64,000 bases of DNA, taken from NCBI RefSeq assembly GCF_900100305.1, contig NZ_FNEY01000020.1, forward strand, positions 32,885-96,884, given 5' to 3'. Below the pieces are notes generated by a model, which saw nothing but the letters and a program-made list of their open reading frames with translations, was not told the origin of the DNA and did no database searches. Every line of letters begins with the position of its first letter. The stretch's first letter is position 1. A program made the position numbers and the translations under genes. Shown one piece after another: positions 38,958 through 49,469 of this stretch. This DNA comes from Paracidovorax citrulli. GTDB taxonomy: Bacteria > Pseudomonadota > Gammaproteobacteria > Burkholderiales > Burkholderiaceae_C.

Positions 38958-40052
38958 GTGAACGCTATCAATCGCCTGGGCCTCCTGGGCCTTGCCATGG
39001 CCTTGTCCGCCTGCTCCACCTCCATCCTGGACAACGACAAGATCGACTACAAGAGCGCCACCAAGGGCTCGACGCTCGAAGTGCCGCCCGACCTGACCCA
39101 GCTCTCGCGCGATTCGCGCTACACGGTCCCGGGCGGCGTGGTGTCGGCCGCGGCCTTCGAGGCCGGCCAGGCGCAGAAGCAGCCCGGCACGGTCAATGCC
39201 GCAGCCAGGTCGCTGGGCGACGTGCGCATCGAGCGCGACGGCAACCAGCGCTGGCTGGTGGTGAAACGCCCCGCCGACGCGCTGTGGGAGCCGGTGCGCG
39301 ACTTCTGGAACGAGAACGGCTTCGTGCTCACGATCGACCAGCCCAACCTCGGCATCATGGAAACCGACTGGGCCGAGAACCGCGCCAAGCTGCCGCAGGA
39401 CATCATCCGCTCCACCATCGGCAAGATCTTCGATTCCGTCTACTCCACCGGCGAGCGCGACAAGTTCCGCACCCGCCTGGAGCGCGGCGCCGACGGCTCC
39501 ACCGAGATCTACATCAGCCACCGCGGCATGGTCGAGGTCTACAGCACCGCCCAGAAGGACAACACCGTCTGGCAGCCCCGCCCGGCCGATCCGGAACTGG
39601 AAACCGAATTCCTGCGCCGCCTGATGGTCAAGCTCGGCGTGAGCCAGGAGGAGTCCCGCGCCGTGGCGGCCGCCCCCATCCAGCCGCCGCCGACCGCGCG
39701 CATCGGCCGCATGGGCAACGCGCCCGTGGTGGAGCTCGACGAGAGCTTCGACCGCGCATGGCGCCGCGTCGGGCTGGCGCTCGATCGCACGGGCTTCACC
39801 GTCGAGGAGCGCGACCGCGCCCAGGGGGTGTACTCCGTGCGCTACGTCGAGCCCACCGAGAAGAAGGATCCCGGATTCTTCGCCAAGCTGCTGGGCCGCT
39901 CGGCCGACGCCGCGCCGCCCGTCAAGTACCGCATCCAGGTGCGCACCGAAGGTGGCAGGAGCACGGTCGCGGTGCTCAATGCCGCGGGCGCACCCGAGAG
40001 CTCGGCCAACGCGGACCGCATCGTCCGCGTGCTCGCCGACGATCTGAAGTGA
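38958..40052 (+). CDS. bamC: Outer-membrane protein assembly factor BamC
   Basis: A 364-residue outer-membrane lipoprotein of the BAM complex. The signal peptide ends in the lipobox MALSACS. The unstructured BamD-binding stretch follows (DYKSATKGSTLEVPPDLTQL), then two helix-grip domains (about 90-200 and 235-360) with SQEESRA between them. A GTG start follows AAAGGA-like sequence. It is the second gene after dapA, 76 bp downstream, with a metallo-hydrolase next. Confidence 0.95.
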   Translation: MNAINRLGLLGLAMALSACSTSILDNDKIDYKSATKGSTLEVPPDLTQLSRDSRYTVPGGVVSAAAFEAGQAQKQPGTVNAAARSLGDVRIERDGNQRWLVVKRPADALWEPVRDFWNENGFVLTIDQPNLGIMETDWAENRAKLPQDIIRSTIGKIFDSVYSTGERDKFRTRLERGADGSTEIYISHRGMVEVYSTAQKDNTVWQPRPADPELETEFLRRLMVKLGVSQEESRAVAAAPIQPPPTARIGRMGNAPVVELDESFDRAWRRVGLALDRTGFTVEERDRAQGVYSVRYVEPTEKKDPGFFAKLLGRSADAAPPVKYRIQVRTEGGRSTVAVLNAAGAPESSANADRIVRVLADDLK

Positions 40053-40087
40053 CCGGCGCTGCCGCCCGCTGAGGAGCGACGGACCGC

Positions 40088-40864
40088 GTGCTGCGCTTCA
40101 AGAACCTGGGCAGCGGCAGCTCGGGCAACGCCACCGTCGTCGAAGGGCGCTGCGGCACGCAGGTACGGCGCCTGCTCGTCGATTGCGGACTGGGGCCGCG
40201 CCAGCTGGCCGGCCGGCTCGGCGAGGCCGGCCTCGCGATCGACGACATCGACGCGATCTTCATCACGCACGAGCATTCCGACCACGTGGGCGGCCTGCAG
40301 AAGGTCGCCCTGCGCCACCGCATTCCGGCCTGGATGAGCCACGGTACCTACACGGCCATCGGCGCGCCGGACCTGGACGGGTTGCTGCACCTCACTGCGG
40401 ACGGCGAATCCATCGATCTGGGTGCTTTCGAGGCACGCCCCTTCACCGTGCCGCACGATGCGCGCGAGCCGCTGCACCTGCGCTGCAGCGACGGAGCCAC
40501 CCACATCGGGCTGCTGACGGACCTGGGCCACGCCACCGAGCACGTGCTCGCCCATCTGCGCGGCTGCCATGCGCTGCTGCTGGAGAGCAACCACGACCGC
40601 GAGATGCTCTCCGTCTCCAGCTACCCCGCCTTCCTGAAGCGGCGCATCGGCGGCGCCTATGGCCATCTTGGCAACCACGTGGCGGCGGAGATCCTGCGCG
40701 CCGTACGGCACGACGGCCTGCGCAGCGTGGCAGCGGCCCACCTCAGTGCCCAGAACAACCGCCCGGACCTCGCCCGCGCTGCGCTCGCCGAAGCCATCGG
40801 CTGGGAGCCGGCCCGGATCGAGGTGGCGGACCCGCGCAGCGGCACCGGCTGGATCGGCGGGTGA
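40088..40864 (+). CDS. MBL-fold metallo-hydrolase (YycJ/WalJ-like)
   Basis: A 258-residue metallo-beta-lactamase fold hydrolase. It opens with LRFKNLGSGSSGNATVVEG, the hallmark of the YycJ/WalJ exonuclease-like family. The metal motif ITHEHSDHVGG (HxHxDH) is intact, followed by VPHDAREPL and GLLTDLGHATEHV and the terminal histidine in GHLGNH. The family is linked to DNA end processing and wall homeostasis in Firmicutes; its role here is not known. The GTG start lies 35 bp after bamC, so it is probably in the dapA-bamC operon. Confidence 0.88.
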   Translation: MLRFKNLGSGSSGNATVVEGRCGTQVRRLLVDCGLGPRQLAGRLGEAGLAIDDIDAIFITHEHSDHVGGLQKVALRHRIPAWMSHGTYTAIGAPDLDGLLHLTADGESIDLGAFEARPFTVPHDAREPLHLRCSDGATHIGLLTDLGHATEHVLAHLRGCHALLLESNHDREMLSVSSYPAFLKRRIGGAYGHLGNHVAAEILRAVRHDGLRSVAAAHLSAQNNRPDLARAALAEAIGWEPARIEVADPRSGTGWIGG

Positions 40865-40975
40865 ACTCCACCCTTTCCTGACCGTCTGCACCACTCGCCT
40901 GGCCCGCTCCGTGGCCATGGGCAGCGCAAGGCGCGCCTGTTCTGCAGCCTGCACGCGCGGTGCGTCGGCACAAAA

Positions 40976-41004
40976 AAAGCCCCGTCCTTGCGGTACGGGG
41001 CTTT
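40976..41004 (-). terminator. Bidirectional Rho-independent terminator
   Basis: A 10-bp stem AAAGCCCCGT / ACGGGGCTTT (40976-40985 and 40995-41004, 9-nt loop) is flanked by a run of seven A on the left, giving a strong T-run for minus-strand transcripts. It ends the Ala/Pro-rich lipoprotein gene and may also stop transcripts from the metallo-hydrolase. Confidence 0.88.
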
Positions 41005-41061
41005 CGTGCCGGGCCTTTCGCCGCAGGCTGGTGGCCCGGCGGCGAAAGGCGATATGGCAGC

Positions 41062-41340
41062 TTACTTGGCGGCGGAAGCACCACCTGCAGCAGCAGCTGC
41101 AGCGGCGTCTGCAGCGGCCTTGGCGGCATCGCTGGCGGGAGCGGAGGCTTCGGCAGCAGCGGCTGCGGCAGGAGCCGAAGCGTCGGAAGCAGGAGCTTCG
41201 GCCGGTGCGGGCACGGGAGCGGGAGCCGGGGCCGGAGCTTCGACGGGAGCCGGGGCCGGAGCCGGGGCTTCTTCCTTCTTGCCGCAGGCGGCGAGAGCGA
41301 CGGACGCGACCAGGGCAGCCAGAACGAGAGAGTTCTTCAT
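41062..41340 (-). CDS. Ala/Pro-rich small lipoprotein
   Basis: A 92-residue predicted lipoprotein. The signal peptide ends in VALAACGK (lipobox, Cys19). The mature part is almost entirely Pro-Ala, Glu and Ala repeats (APAPAPVEAP-type, then Ala-rich). It is low complexity, has no fold, and is typical of wall- or envelope-tethered spacers. A very good ribosome region (GGAAAAAACCGAA) lies upstream. A perfect minus-strand -10 (TATAAT at 41479-41484) lies about 140 bp before the ATG, and a strong terminator follows the stop, so it is a monocistron likely expressed at a high level. Confidence 0.72.
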   Translation of the reverse strand: MKNSLVLAALVASVALAACGKKEEAPAPAPAPVEAPAPAPAPVPAPAEAPASDASAPAAAAAAEASAPASDAAKAAADAAAAAAAGGASAAK

Positions 41341-41478
41341 TTCGGTTTTTTCCTATGGGACAGACGGATCTTGGAATTTTGCCGCCACGCCGCCCTCTTT
41401 CAGCGATGCGCTTTGGCCGGGCGCGGTGCACCCCGTGGCGCTTGGAGCGCACGGAGCGCTCCCAGACATCAATCGCAA

Positions 41479-41507
41479 ATTATAGGGAGGTTGCGTCAAT
41501 CCTGACT
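41479..41507 (-). promoter_or_regulatory. Putative promoter of the Ala/Pro-rich lipoprotein
   Basis: A consensus -10 TATAAT (41479-41484, minus strand) lies 17 bp from a poor -35 candidate GTCAGG (41502-41507). It is followed by a leader of about 130 nt with no recognisable riboswitch. Confidence 0.45.
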
Positions 41508-41534
41508 AATACCGACAGCACGGGCTGAACGATG

Positions 41535-42047
41535 TCACAGTCCGAGCGTCGTCGCGGAAAAAGCAGGCGTGCTGCGCCGCAGCCATTCATCCAGCACCTG
41601 CCTGGCCTGTACGCGGCGCTCGGGCTCGCTGCCCGCCACTCCGGTGCAGCGCTCGGGATCCAGGCGCTGCAGCACCCAGCGGCCGGACCACAGCACGCCG
41701 GGCAGTTCCTGGCGCTCCCTGGCAGGAACCTTGCGGCATTCCACGATGTGGTCCCACGTGGCGCGCCAGCGCACGAAGCGCGCATGGCGCCGGACCAACT
41801 CGTCGTAGCCCGCAGCCAGCATCACCAGCCGGCGGCCCCTTCCTGCCCAGGCCTGCAGCAGGGCTTCCGCCTCGCGGTCGCCCAGGGGCCAGTCGTGGAA
41901 ATCGAAGTCGCACAGCACCAGTTCCGGCCACCCCTCGCGCGCCGCGCACGCCAGCGCGGCGCGCACCCCGCCCTCGAAATCGCGCCGCCCCTCGATACGG
42001 CCGGACGGCAGTGGCGCCTCGCCCGCCAGGACCGGGGAGAAATCCAT
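41535..42047 (-). CDS. Conserved hypothetical protein downstream of the uL16 hydroxylase
   Basis: A 170-residue cytosolic protein without signal peptide or transmembrane helix. The readable core LVLCDFDFHDWPLGDREAEA and RRLVMLAAGYDELVRRHARF looks like an alpha/beta fold with alternating strand and helix, and FVRWRATWDHIVECRK suggests a conserved helix. I do not recognise a family with certainty. A strong ribosome site AAGGAGG lies 7 nt before the ATG at 42047 (a TTG two codons earlier is less likely). It is 42 bp after the roxA stop on the same strand and probably co-expressed. A link to ribosome or translation is only a contextual guess. Confidence 0.65.
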   Translation of the reverse strand: MDFSPVLAGEAPLPSGRIEGRRDFEGGVRAALACAAREGWPELVLCDFDFHDWPLGDREAEALLQAWAGRGRRLVMLAAGYDELVRRHARFVRWRATWDHIVECRKVPARERQELPGVLWSGRWVLQRLDPERCTGVAGSEPERRVQARQVLDEWLRRSTPAFSATTLGL

Positions 42048-42089
42048 GGACAACCTCCTTCTTGATCCGCGCAGGGGGACGGGCAGCAG

Positions 42090-43226
42090 CTATGCGGCCG
42101 CCTCCACCTGCACCCAGCCGGCGTCGCACCACGATGCCAGCAGCTCCAGCGCATCCTCGCTGGCACGCGCCAGGTCGCGCGCGGAGAGTTTCCGCTGGTC
42201 GGCCAGGCGCCGCATGAGCGTCGCGTCCCGCCCGCCGGCCAGGTAGCTCTCGCCGTTGATGAAGACATGGCGCGCGCCGTACATCATGCGCGTGCGGCGG
42301 TCCAGGCGCACGCCCTGCGCCACGTCCGCCTCCGGATCCCCGGGCTCGAACCACACGTTCGGCTTCGGCTCGGTCAGGCTCTCGCCCAGCGCGCGCTCCA
42401 CGGCCAGCGGCTCGGCCAGCGCCCGCGCCAGGGCATCGCGCGCGAAGTCCAGCAGCGCAGCGGGAATCTCCCCGGGGCGGTCCGCCGCATCCTGCGCGGG
42501 GTCTCGGTACAGGTGCGGGGACAACGCGCCCTCTTCGTCCGGCCCGTCCGACAGCCGGGTGAGCAGGTCCTGGGCGAGGCCCGTGCGCGACGGCGAACGG
42601 AAGCCGATGGAATAGGTCATGCACTCGCCCTCGGCGATGCCGTCGTGCGCCCAGCGCGGCGGCAGGTAGAGCATGTCGCCGGGCTCCAGCACGAACTCCT
42701 GCTCAGGCTCGAAGTTCTCCAGGATCTTGAGCGGGATGCCCTCCTTGAGCGCCAGGTCCTTCTGCCGCCCGATGCGCCAGCGCCGCCGGCCATGGGCCTG
42801 CAGCAGGAACACGTCGTAGCTGTCGAAGTGCGGCCCCACGCCCCCGCCGTCGGTGGCGTAGCTGATCATCAGGTCGTCCAGACGGGCCTGCGGCACGAAA
42901 CGGAACTGCTGCAGGAGCGCATGCACGGCATCGTCGTGCAGGTCCACGCCCTGCACGAGCAGCGTCCAGTCCGGCGTGGCGAGCGGGGGCAGCGAGCGGC
43001 GCGCGAAGGGGCCGTGGCGCAGGCTCCAGGCCCCCTTCTTCTGCTGCACCAGGCGCGATTCCACACTCTCCTGCGCCGCCAGCGCGAACAGCTCCTGGCG
43101 CCCCACGGGCGGCACGAACGGGGCGATGGCCTGGCGCACCAGCAGCGGCTTCTTCTGCCAATGGCGGCGCATGAATTGCGCGGGGGTCATGCCGCCCAGC
43201 AGGGCGAGGGGAATATGGGTATCCAT
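42090..43226 (-). CDS. roxA: Ribosomal protein uL16 3-hydroxylase (cupin/JmjC)
   Basis: A 378-residue Fe(II)/2-oxoglutarate oxygenase that hydroxylates an arginine of ribosomal protein uL16. The JmjC/cupin facial triad is visible: H133 and D135 in GPHFDSYDVF and H194 in RWAHDGIA. The preceding SYATDGGGVGPH and the following LYLPPRW match the YcfD/RoxA family, as does the C-terminal winged-helix segment. The length is standard. It is divergent from the FKBP gene. Confidence 0.9.
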   Translation of the reverse strand: MDTHIPLALLGGMTPAQFMRRHWQKKPLLVRQAIAPFVPPVGRQELFALAAQESVESRLVQQKKGAWSLRHGPFARRSLPPLATPDWTLLVQGVDLHDDAVHALLQQFRFVPQARLDDLMISYATDGGGVGPHFDSYDVFLLQAHGRRRWRIGRQKDLALKEGIPLKILENFEPEQEFVLEPGDMLYLPPRWAHDGIAEGECMTYSIGFRSPSRTGLAQDLLTRLSDGPDEEGALSPHLYRDPAQDAADRPGEIPAALLDFARDALARALAEPLAVERALGESLTEPKPNVWFEPGDPEADVAQGVRLDRRTRMMYGARHVFINGESYLAGGRDATLMRRLADQRKLSARDLARASEDALELLASWCDAGWVQVEAAA

Positions 43227-43279
43227 GGAGAGAGAGCGGAAGGCGCACGCGCCGATGGCGCGGCCGGTGGACGAACTGC

Positions 43280-43285
43280 GACAAT
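43280..43285 (+). promoter_or_regulatory. -10-like hexamer of the FKBP gene (possible leaderless start)
   Basis: GACAAT ends 6 nt before the ATG at 43292. The bases between hold no Shine-Dalgarno, so the mRNA probably begins at or within a base or two of the start codon. Confidence 0.4.
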
Positions 43286-43291
43286 TCTCCT

Positions 43292-43816
43292 ATGGAAATC
43301 AACCAACAATGCGTGGTCGCCTTGACCTGGATCCTGAAAGACACATTGGGAGAAGAGCTGGACGTGCTCGACGACCCGGTGGAATTCCTCGTCGGCGGCG
43401 ACGACCTGTTCGCCCGCATCGAAGAGGCGCTGCAGGGCCACACCGCGGGCGACACCCTCGCGCTGCACCTGGAGCCCGAGGAGGCTTTCGGCGACTACCA
43501 GGACCAATTGCTGTTCCTCGAACCCCGCAGCCGCTTCCCGGCCGACATCGAGGAAGGCATGACCATCGAGGGCAGCGCCCTGCCCGAAGGCTCCAACCCG
43601 GACGCCCCGCGGGACGTGCTCTACACCGTGGCCCAGCTCTATCCCGAGCATGTGGTGCTGGACGGCAACCACCCCCTGGCCGGCATCGCGCTGCGCCTGC
43701 ACCTCACCGTGCAGGGCGTGCGCGAGGCCACCGAGGAGGAAATCGGTCGCGGCACGGCCGGCACCGGCTTCTTCCGCATCCAGCCGCCCGACACGGGCGT
43801 GCCGCAGCTGCATTGA
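43292..43816 (+). CDS. FKBP-type peptidyl-prolyl isomerase, SlyD-like
   Basis: A 174-residue prolyl isomerase/chaperone. It has the split FKBP domain with an inserted flap: CVVALTWILKDTLGEELDVL, then EEALQGHTAGDTLALHLEPEEAFGDYQ, the IF domain, and HPLAGIALRLHLTVQGVREA. The sequence PEEAFGDY is the SlyD signature. The C-terminal His-rich metal-binding tail of E. coli SlyD is missing; the protein ends TGVPQLH. Nickel delivery is therefore less likely and a folding role is favoured. Confidence 0.9.
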   Translation: MEINQQCVVALTWILKDTLGEELDVLDDPVEFLVGGDDLFARIEEALQGHTAGDTLALHLEPEEAFGDYQDQLLFLEPRSRFPADIEEGMTIEGSALPEGSNPDAPRDVLYTVAQLYPEHVVLDGNHPLAGIALRLHLTVQGVREATEEEIGRGTAGTGFFRIQPPDTGVPQLH

Positions 43817-43872
43817 GCGCCAACAGGGCGGCGGTCGCAGCAACGCCGGCTGCCCGGCAGAGAGCACGGCCG

Positions 43873-43900
43873 AAAAAAAAGGACCCCTCGGGTCCTTTTT
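43873..43900. terminator. Bidirectional terminator between the FKBP and glycine-zipper genes
   Basis: The short stem GGACCC / GGGTCC (43881-43886 and 43890-43895) is flanked by A8 and T5, so the hairpin stem is extended by A-T pairs and is followed by U-runs on both strands. The two flanking genes converge. Confidence 0.82.
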
Positions 43901-43940
43901 CCTGGAGGCCACGGCGATACCGCCAGGCGCTGCGCCGTGA

Positions 43941-44435
43941 TCACATGCGGGAGATCTGGCCGCCGTTCAGGCGCACGCGGTCGCCGGGACGCAGGTCGCC
44001 GGGGGAACTCACATCGTAGGCACGCTGGCCGCCCTGGTCGAGCTGCACCGTGATGCGGTAGCCATCGGCGCGGCCGTCATTGCTGCCGTTGCGGTTCTCG
44101 ATCTGGTTGCCCACCACGCCGCCGCCGACGGCGCCCAGCACGGTGGCGGCCGCACGGCCGGTGCCCTTGCCCACCTGGTTGCCCAGCACGCCGCCGATCA
44201 CGGCGCCGGCCACGGTGCCGACGCCCACACCGCTGTTGCCGCTGCGGCCCTGCAGCATCTCGATGTTGGTCACCGTGCCGTATTCCATGCCGGCCGGCGC
44301 GGAAGACGGATAGCTCGAATAGGTGGGCTGGCCGGGATACTGCGAACCGTAGCGCGGCTGCTCGGCGCAGGCGCCCAGGACGCCGGCGAGGGCCACGGTG
44401 GCGATCGCAGCGGTGGTGCGGGAAAACTTCAGCAT
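43941..44435 (-). CDS. Glycine-zipper 2TM lipoprotein (SlyB/Pcp-like)
   Basis: A 164-residue outer-membrane lipoprotein. The signal peptide ends ALAGVLGACAE, giving a lipobox with Cys. A Tyr/Pro-rich linker follows, then the glycine-zipper hairpin GAVIGGVLGNQVGKGTG and AVGGGVVGNQIENR typical of SlyB/Pcp proteins. A C-terminal beta segment ends DRVRLNGGQISRM. The ribosome site AAGGAG lies 8 nt before the ATG at 44435. Likely envelope-integrity function. Confidence 0.9.
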   Translation of the reverse strand: MLKFSRTTAAIATVALAGVLGACAEQPRYGSQYPGQPTYSSYPSSAPAGMEYGTVTNIEMLQGRSGNSGVGVGTVAGAVIGGVLGNQVGKGTGRAAATVLGAVGGGVVGNQIENRNGSNDGRADGYRITVQLDQGGQRAYDVSSPGDLRPGDRVRLNGGQISRM

Positions 44436-44575
44436 GTTCGACTCCTTCTTGCGGAAATGGACAAGGCTCGGGCCCCGCCGGTCAACCCATTGGAGCATGG
44501 GGCCGGCCGCGGTACGCGACGGGAGATGGCCGCGGCCGCCGTAGGCACCATCGCCCCGGACGGATAGGACGATAC

Positions 44576-45034
44576 CTACACCTTGCCCGTGGAGCCGTAA
44601 CCGTTCTCACCACGCGCCGTGGCCGGAAACTCCTGCACCACATGGAACTGCGCCTGCACCACCGGCACGATCACGAGCTGGGCCAGACGCTCCATCGGCT
44701 GCAGGGTGAAGGCAATGTCGCTGCGGTTCCAGGCGCTGACCATCAACTGCCCCTGGTAGTCGCTGTCGATGAGGCCGACCAGGTTGCCGAGCACGATGCC
44801 GTGCTTGTGGCCCAGGCCCGAGCGCGGCAGGATCAGCGCGGCGTAGCCGGGATCTTTCAGGTAGATGGCGATGCCTGTGGGTACGAGCTGCCAGGCATTG
44901 GGCTGCAGGGTCAGGGGGGCGTCCAGGCAGGCCCGCAGGTCGAGGCCGGCGCTGCCGGGCGTGGCGTAGGCGGGCAACTGCTCCGCCATGCGCGCGTCGA
45001 GGATCTTGACGTCGATTTTCACAAATGCTTTCAA
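44576..45034 (-). CDS. dut: Deoxyuridine triphosphatase
   Basis: A 152-residue trimeric dUTPase that removes dUTP and supplies dUMP for thymidylate synthesis. All five family motifs are present: [34 protein letters not shown] and the C-terminal P-loop-like ENGYGSTG. The N-terminus ([11 protein letters not shown]) is typical. It lies directly downstream of coaBC on the same strand, as in E. coli. Confidence 0.96.
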   Translation of the reverse strand: MKAFVKIDVKILDARMAEQLPAYATPGSAGLDLRACLDAPLTLQPNAWQLVPTGIAIYLKDPGYAALILPRSGLGHKHGIVLGNLVGLIDSDYQGQLMVSAWNRSDIAFTLQPMERLAQLVIVPVVQAQFHVVQEFPATARGENGYGSTGKV

Positions 45035-45097
45035 TGGATGATGCGGGGGCGCAACACTCCTGGAGCGCCGGCCTCCGGGCTGCTCCGGGACTGCGCT

Positions 45098-46315
45098 TCA
45101 GGCGGTGACCAGCCGGCGGGCGATGTCCGCCACGAGCTGCTGCGCCAGTTCGCGCTTGGTGGCGCGCGGCAGCGTGCGGTGGCCTTCGGCGTCCACCAGC
45201 AGCAGGGCATTGTCGTCCTGCCCGAAGGTCTCGGGACCGATGTTGCCGACCAGCAGGGGCACGCCCTTGCGCGCGCGCTTGGCCGTGGCGTGCTCCAGCA
45301 GGTGGTCGCTCTCGGCCGCGAAGCCCACGCAGTACAGCGCCCCCTCGCGCGCACGTTCGGAGGCCGCGATGGTCGCCAGGATGTCGGGGTTCTCCACGAA
45401 GGCGAGCGCCGGGACGGCTCCCGAGCCGTCCTTCTTGATCTTGCGCGTGGCGGCTTCCGCCGGGCGCCAGTCCGCCACGGCTGCGGTCGCCACGAAGATG
45501 GATGCCTGCGGGGCGAGCGCGGTGCAGGCCTGCAGCATGTCCCGCGCCGAGCGCACGTCCACGCGGCGCACGCCACGCGGCGTGGGCAGGTGCACGGGAC
45601 CGGCGACGAGGTGGACCTCCGCTCCCGCCTCCCGGGCCGCACGCGCGATGGCGAACCCCATCTTGCCGCTCGAGAGGTTGGTAATGCCGCGCACCGGGTC
45701 GATCGCCTCGAAGGTCGGGCCGGCCGTGACCAGTACGCGGTGCCCGGCGAGCAGCCTGGGCGCGAAGAAGGCCGTCAGCTCTTCCAGCAATTCCGCGGGC
45801 TCCAGCATGCGGCCGTCGCCCGTTTCGCCGCAGGCCTGATCGCCCGTGCCCACGCCCAGCACCACGGCGCCGTCGGCAGCCACCTGCGCCAGGTTGCGCT
45901 GCATGGCGGGGTGCGCCCACATCTCGCGGTTCATCGCGGGCGCGAGCAGCAGGGGCACGCGCTGCGCGGGCCGTGCGAGGCACAGCAGGCTGAGCAGTTC
46001 GTCGGACCGGCCCTGCGCCAGCCGGGCGACGAAATCGGCGCTGCAGGGGGCGATCAGGATCGCATCCGCCTCGCGCCCCAGGTTGATGTGCGGCATGTTG
46101 TTGGGCTCGCGCGCGTCCCACTGCGAGGTATAGACCGCGCGGCCCGTGAGCGCCTGCATGGTGACGGGCGTGATGAACCGCTCGGCCGCCTCGGTCATGA
46201 CCACCTGCACGGTGGCGCCGGCCTTGGCGAGCAGGCGCGCCAGCTCGGCCGACTTGTAGCAGGCGACGCCGCCCGAAAGGCCCAGGAGAATGTGTTTGCC
46301 CGCCAGTTCGTTCAT
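45098..46315 (-). CDS. coaBC: Bifunctional phosphopantothenoylcysteine decarboxylase/phosphopantothenate-cysteine ligase
   Basis: A 405-residue CoA-biosynthetic fusion. The N-terminal CoaC flavoprotein domain has the FMN-binding [15 protein letters not shown], the catalytic histidine in [11 protein letters not shown] and ASFVARLA-like segments, and the active-site cysteine context. The C-terminal CoaB ligase domain has [30 protein letters not shown] and the terminal NDV-like loops. The start at 46315 agrees with the family; an upstream ATG at 46345 is not supported. It is divergent from pyrG and followed by dut. Confidence 0.95.
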   Translation of the reverse strand: MNELAGKHILLGLSGGVACYKSAELARLLAKAGATVQVVMTEAAERFITPVTMQALTGRAVYTSQWDAREPNNMPHINLGREADAILIAPCSADFVARLAQGRSDELLSLLCLARPAQRVPLLLAPAMNREMWAHPAMQRNLAQVAADGAVVLGVGTGDQACGETGDGRMLEPAELLEELTAFFAPRLLAGHRVLVTAGPTFEAIDPVRGITNLSSGKMGFAIARAAREAGAEVHLVAGPVHLPTPRGVRRVDVRSARDMLQACTALAPQASIFVATAAVADWRPAEAATRKIKKDGSGAVPALAFVENPDILATIAASERAREGALYCVGFAAESDHLLEHATAKRARKGVPLLVGNIGPETFGQDDNALLLVDAEGHRTLPRATKRELAQQLVADIARRLVTA

Positions 46316-46394
46316 GGGCGAGCAATTTAGCAGACGCCCTGCCACGGTGCAGGGGGAAGGCGCCGGTGCGGCCGGGCGCGGATGGGCCGGCCTC

Positions 46395-46400
46395 TATAAT
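46395..46400 (+). promoter_or_regulatory. -10 element of pyrG
   Basis: A consensus TATAAT about 28 bp before the pyrG ATG, in the 112-bp space between divergent coaBC and pyrG. A -35 is not obvious. The implied leader is about 20 nt and has no strong Shine-Dalgarno. Confidence 0.6.
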
Positions 46401-46421
46401 CCCGATTTCCCACCACCATAA

Positions 46422-48107
<1,686 letters not shown>

Positions 48108-48139
48108 GGCGTCGGCGCTTTCCCCCCAAGGCACCTTCC

Positions 48140-48997
48140 ATGAAACTCTGCGGCTTCGACGTCGGCCTCGACCGGCCCTTCTTCCTCATCGCGGGTCCCT
48201 GCGTCATCGAGTCCGAGCAGCTGCAGATGGACGTGGCCGGCCGCCTGAAGGAAACCACGGCGGCGCTGGGCATCCCGTTCATCTTCAAGAGCAGCTTCGA
48301 CAAGGCCAACCGGTCGTCGGGCACGAGCTTCCGCGGCCCCGGCCGCGAGAAGGGCCTGGAGATCCTGGCCAAGATCCGCCGCGAACTGAACGTGCCCGTG
48401 CTGACCGACGTGCACACCGAGGACGACATCACCGAGGCCGCGAAGGTGGTGGACGTGCTGCAGACGCCCGCGTTCCTGTGCCGCCAGACCGACTTCATCC
48501 GCGCCGTGGCGCAGTCGGGCAAGCCGGTCAACATCAAGAAGGGCCAGTTCCTCGCACCCCACGACATGAAGAACGTCATCGACAAGGCCCGCGCCGCCGC
48601 GCGCGAGAAGGGCCTGCCGGAAGACAGCTTCATGGCCTGCGAGCGCGGCGCGAGCTTCGGCTACAACAACCTCGTCTCCGACATGCGCGGCCTCGCCATC
48701 ATGCGCGAGACGGGCGCGCCCGTGGTGTTCGACGCCACGCACAGCGTGCAGCTGCCGGGCGGCCAGGGCACCAGCAGCGGCGGCCAGCGCGAGATGGTGC
48801 CGGTGCTGGCACGCGCGGCCGTGGCCGTGGGCGTGGCCGGCCTCTTCATGGAAACGCACCCCGATCCCTGCAACGCCCTCTCGGACGGGCCCAACGCGGT
48901 GCCGCTCAAGCACATGAAGGCGTTGCTGGAAACCCTCGTCGCCCTGGATTCCGTCACCAAGCGGAATGGCTTTCTCGAAAACGACTTCGGAGCTTGA
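48140..48997 (+). CDS. kdsA: 3-deoxy-8-phosphooctulonate synthase (KDO-8-P synthase)
   Basis: A 285-residue aldolase that joins phosphoenolpyruvate and arabinose-5-phosphate for lipopolysaccharide core synthesis. Motifs seen are [24 protein letters not shown], the DVHTEDD loop, the KKGQFLAP segment, [13 protein letters not shown] and METHPDP. The sequence [13 protein letters not shown] carries the metal-independent type signature region. It starts 32 bp after pyrG and is probably co-transcribed. Confidence 0.97.
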   Translation: MKLCGFDVGLDRPFFLIAGPCVIESEQLQMDVAGRLKETTAALGIPFIFKSSFDKANRSSGTSFRGPGREKGLEILAKIRRELNVPVLTDVHTEDDITEAAKVVDVLQTPAFLCRQTDFIRAVAQSGKPVNIKKGQFLAPHDMKNVIDKARAAAREKGLPEDSFMACERGASFGYNNLVSDMRGLAIMRETGAPVVFDATHSVQLPGGQGTSSGGQREMVPVLARAAVAVGVAGLFMETHPDPCNALSDGPNAVPLKHMKALLETLVALDSVTKRNGFLENDFGA

Positions 48998-49005
48998 GAC
49001 ATCCC

Positions 49006-49296
49006 ATGAGCAGTGCCTACATCATCGCGTCCGTCACCGTCACCAACCCCGAACAGTACGAAGACTACCGCCGCCTCAGCACGCAGGCCATGCAGGTGCA
49101 CGGCGCCGAGGTGTGCGTGCGCGGTGGCCGCGTGGAAGTGCTGGAGGGCGACTGGAACCCGGGCCGCACCGTGGTCCTGAAGTTCCCCACCATGGAGGCC
49201 GCCCGCGCCTTCTACGAATCCGCCGAGTACCAGCAGGCGAAGGCCGCGCGCCTGGGCGCGGCCGTCATGCGCATGGTGTGCGTCGAAGGGGTGTGA
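49006..49296 (+). CDS. DUF1330 family protein
   Basis: A 96-residue ferredoxin-like dimeric alpha+beta barrel protein, cytosolic. The family core is AYIIASVTVTNPEQYEDYRR, RGGRVEVLEGDWNPGRTVVL and FPTMEAARAFYESAEYQQAK, ending with RLGAAVMRMVCVEGV. DUF1330 proteins have no assigned chemistry. It starts 8 bp after kdsA, so it is probably part of the same transcript. It is the last gene before the accessory insertion. Confidence 0.93.
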   Translation: MSSAYIIASVTVTNPEQYEDYRRLSTQAMQVHGAEVCVRGGRVEVLEGDWNPGRTVVLKFPTMEAARAFYESAEYQQAKAARLGAAVMRMVCVEGV

Positions 49297-49469
49297 GGCC
49301 TTCCGGCCCGGACTCCGGCTCGGCTGCAGCCATGCTGTAGCGGCGCAAGCCCGTGCCGCCTTGGCCGAGGTTCCCAAGACCCCGGACCGGGGCCCCGTCC
49401 CGCAGGCATGCAGCAATGCTGCACGCGTCCTGGACTTTCTTGTAAGAAGCCCCTCCTGCTCGATCCTCC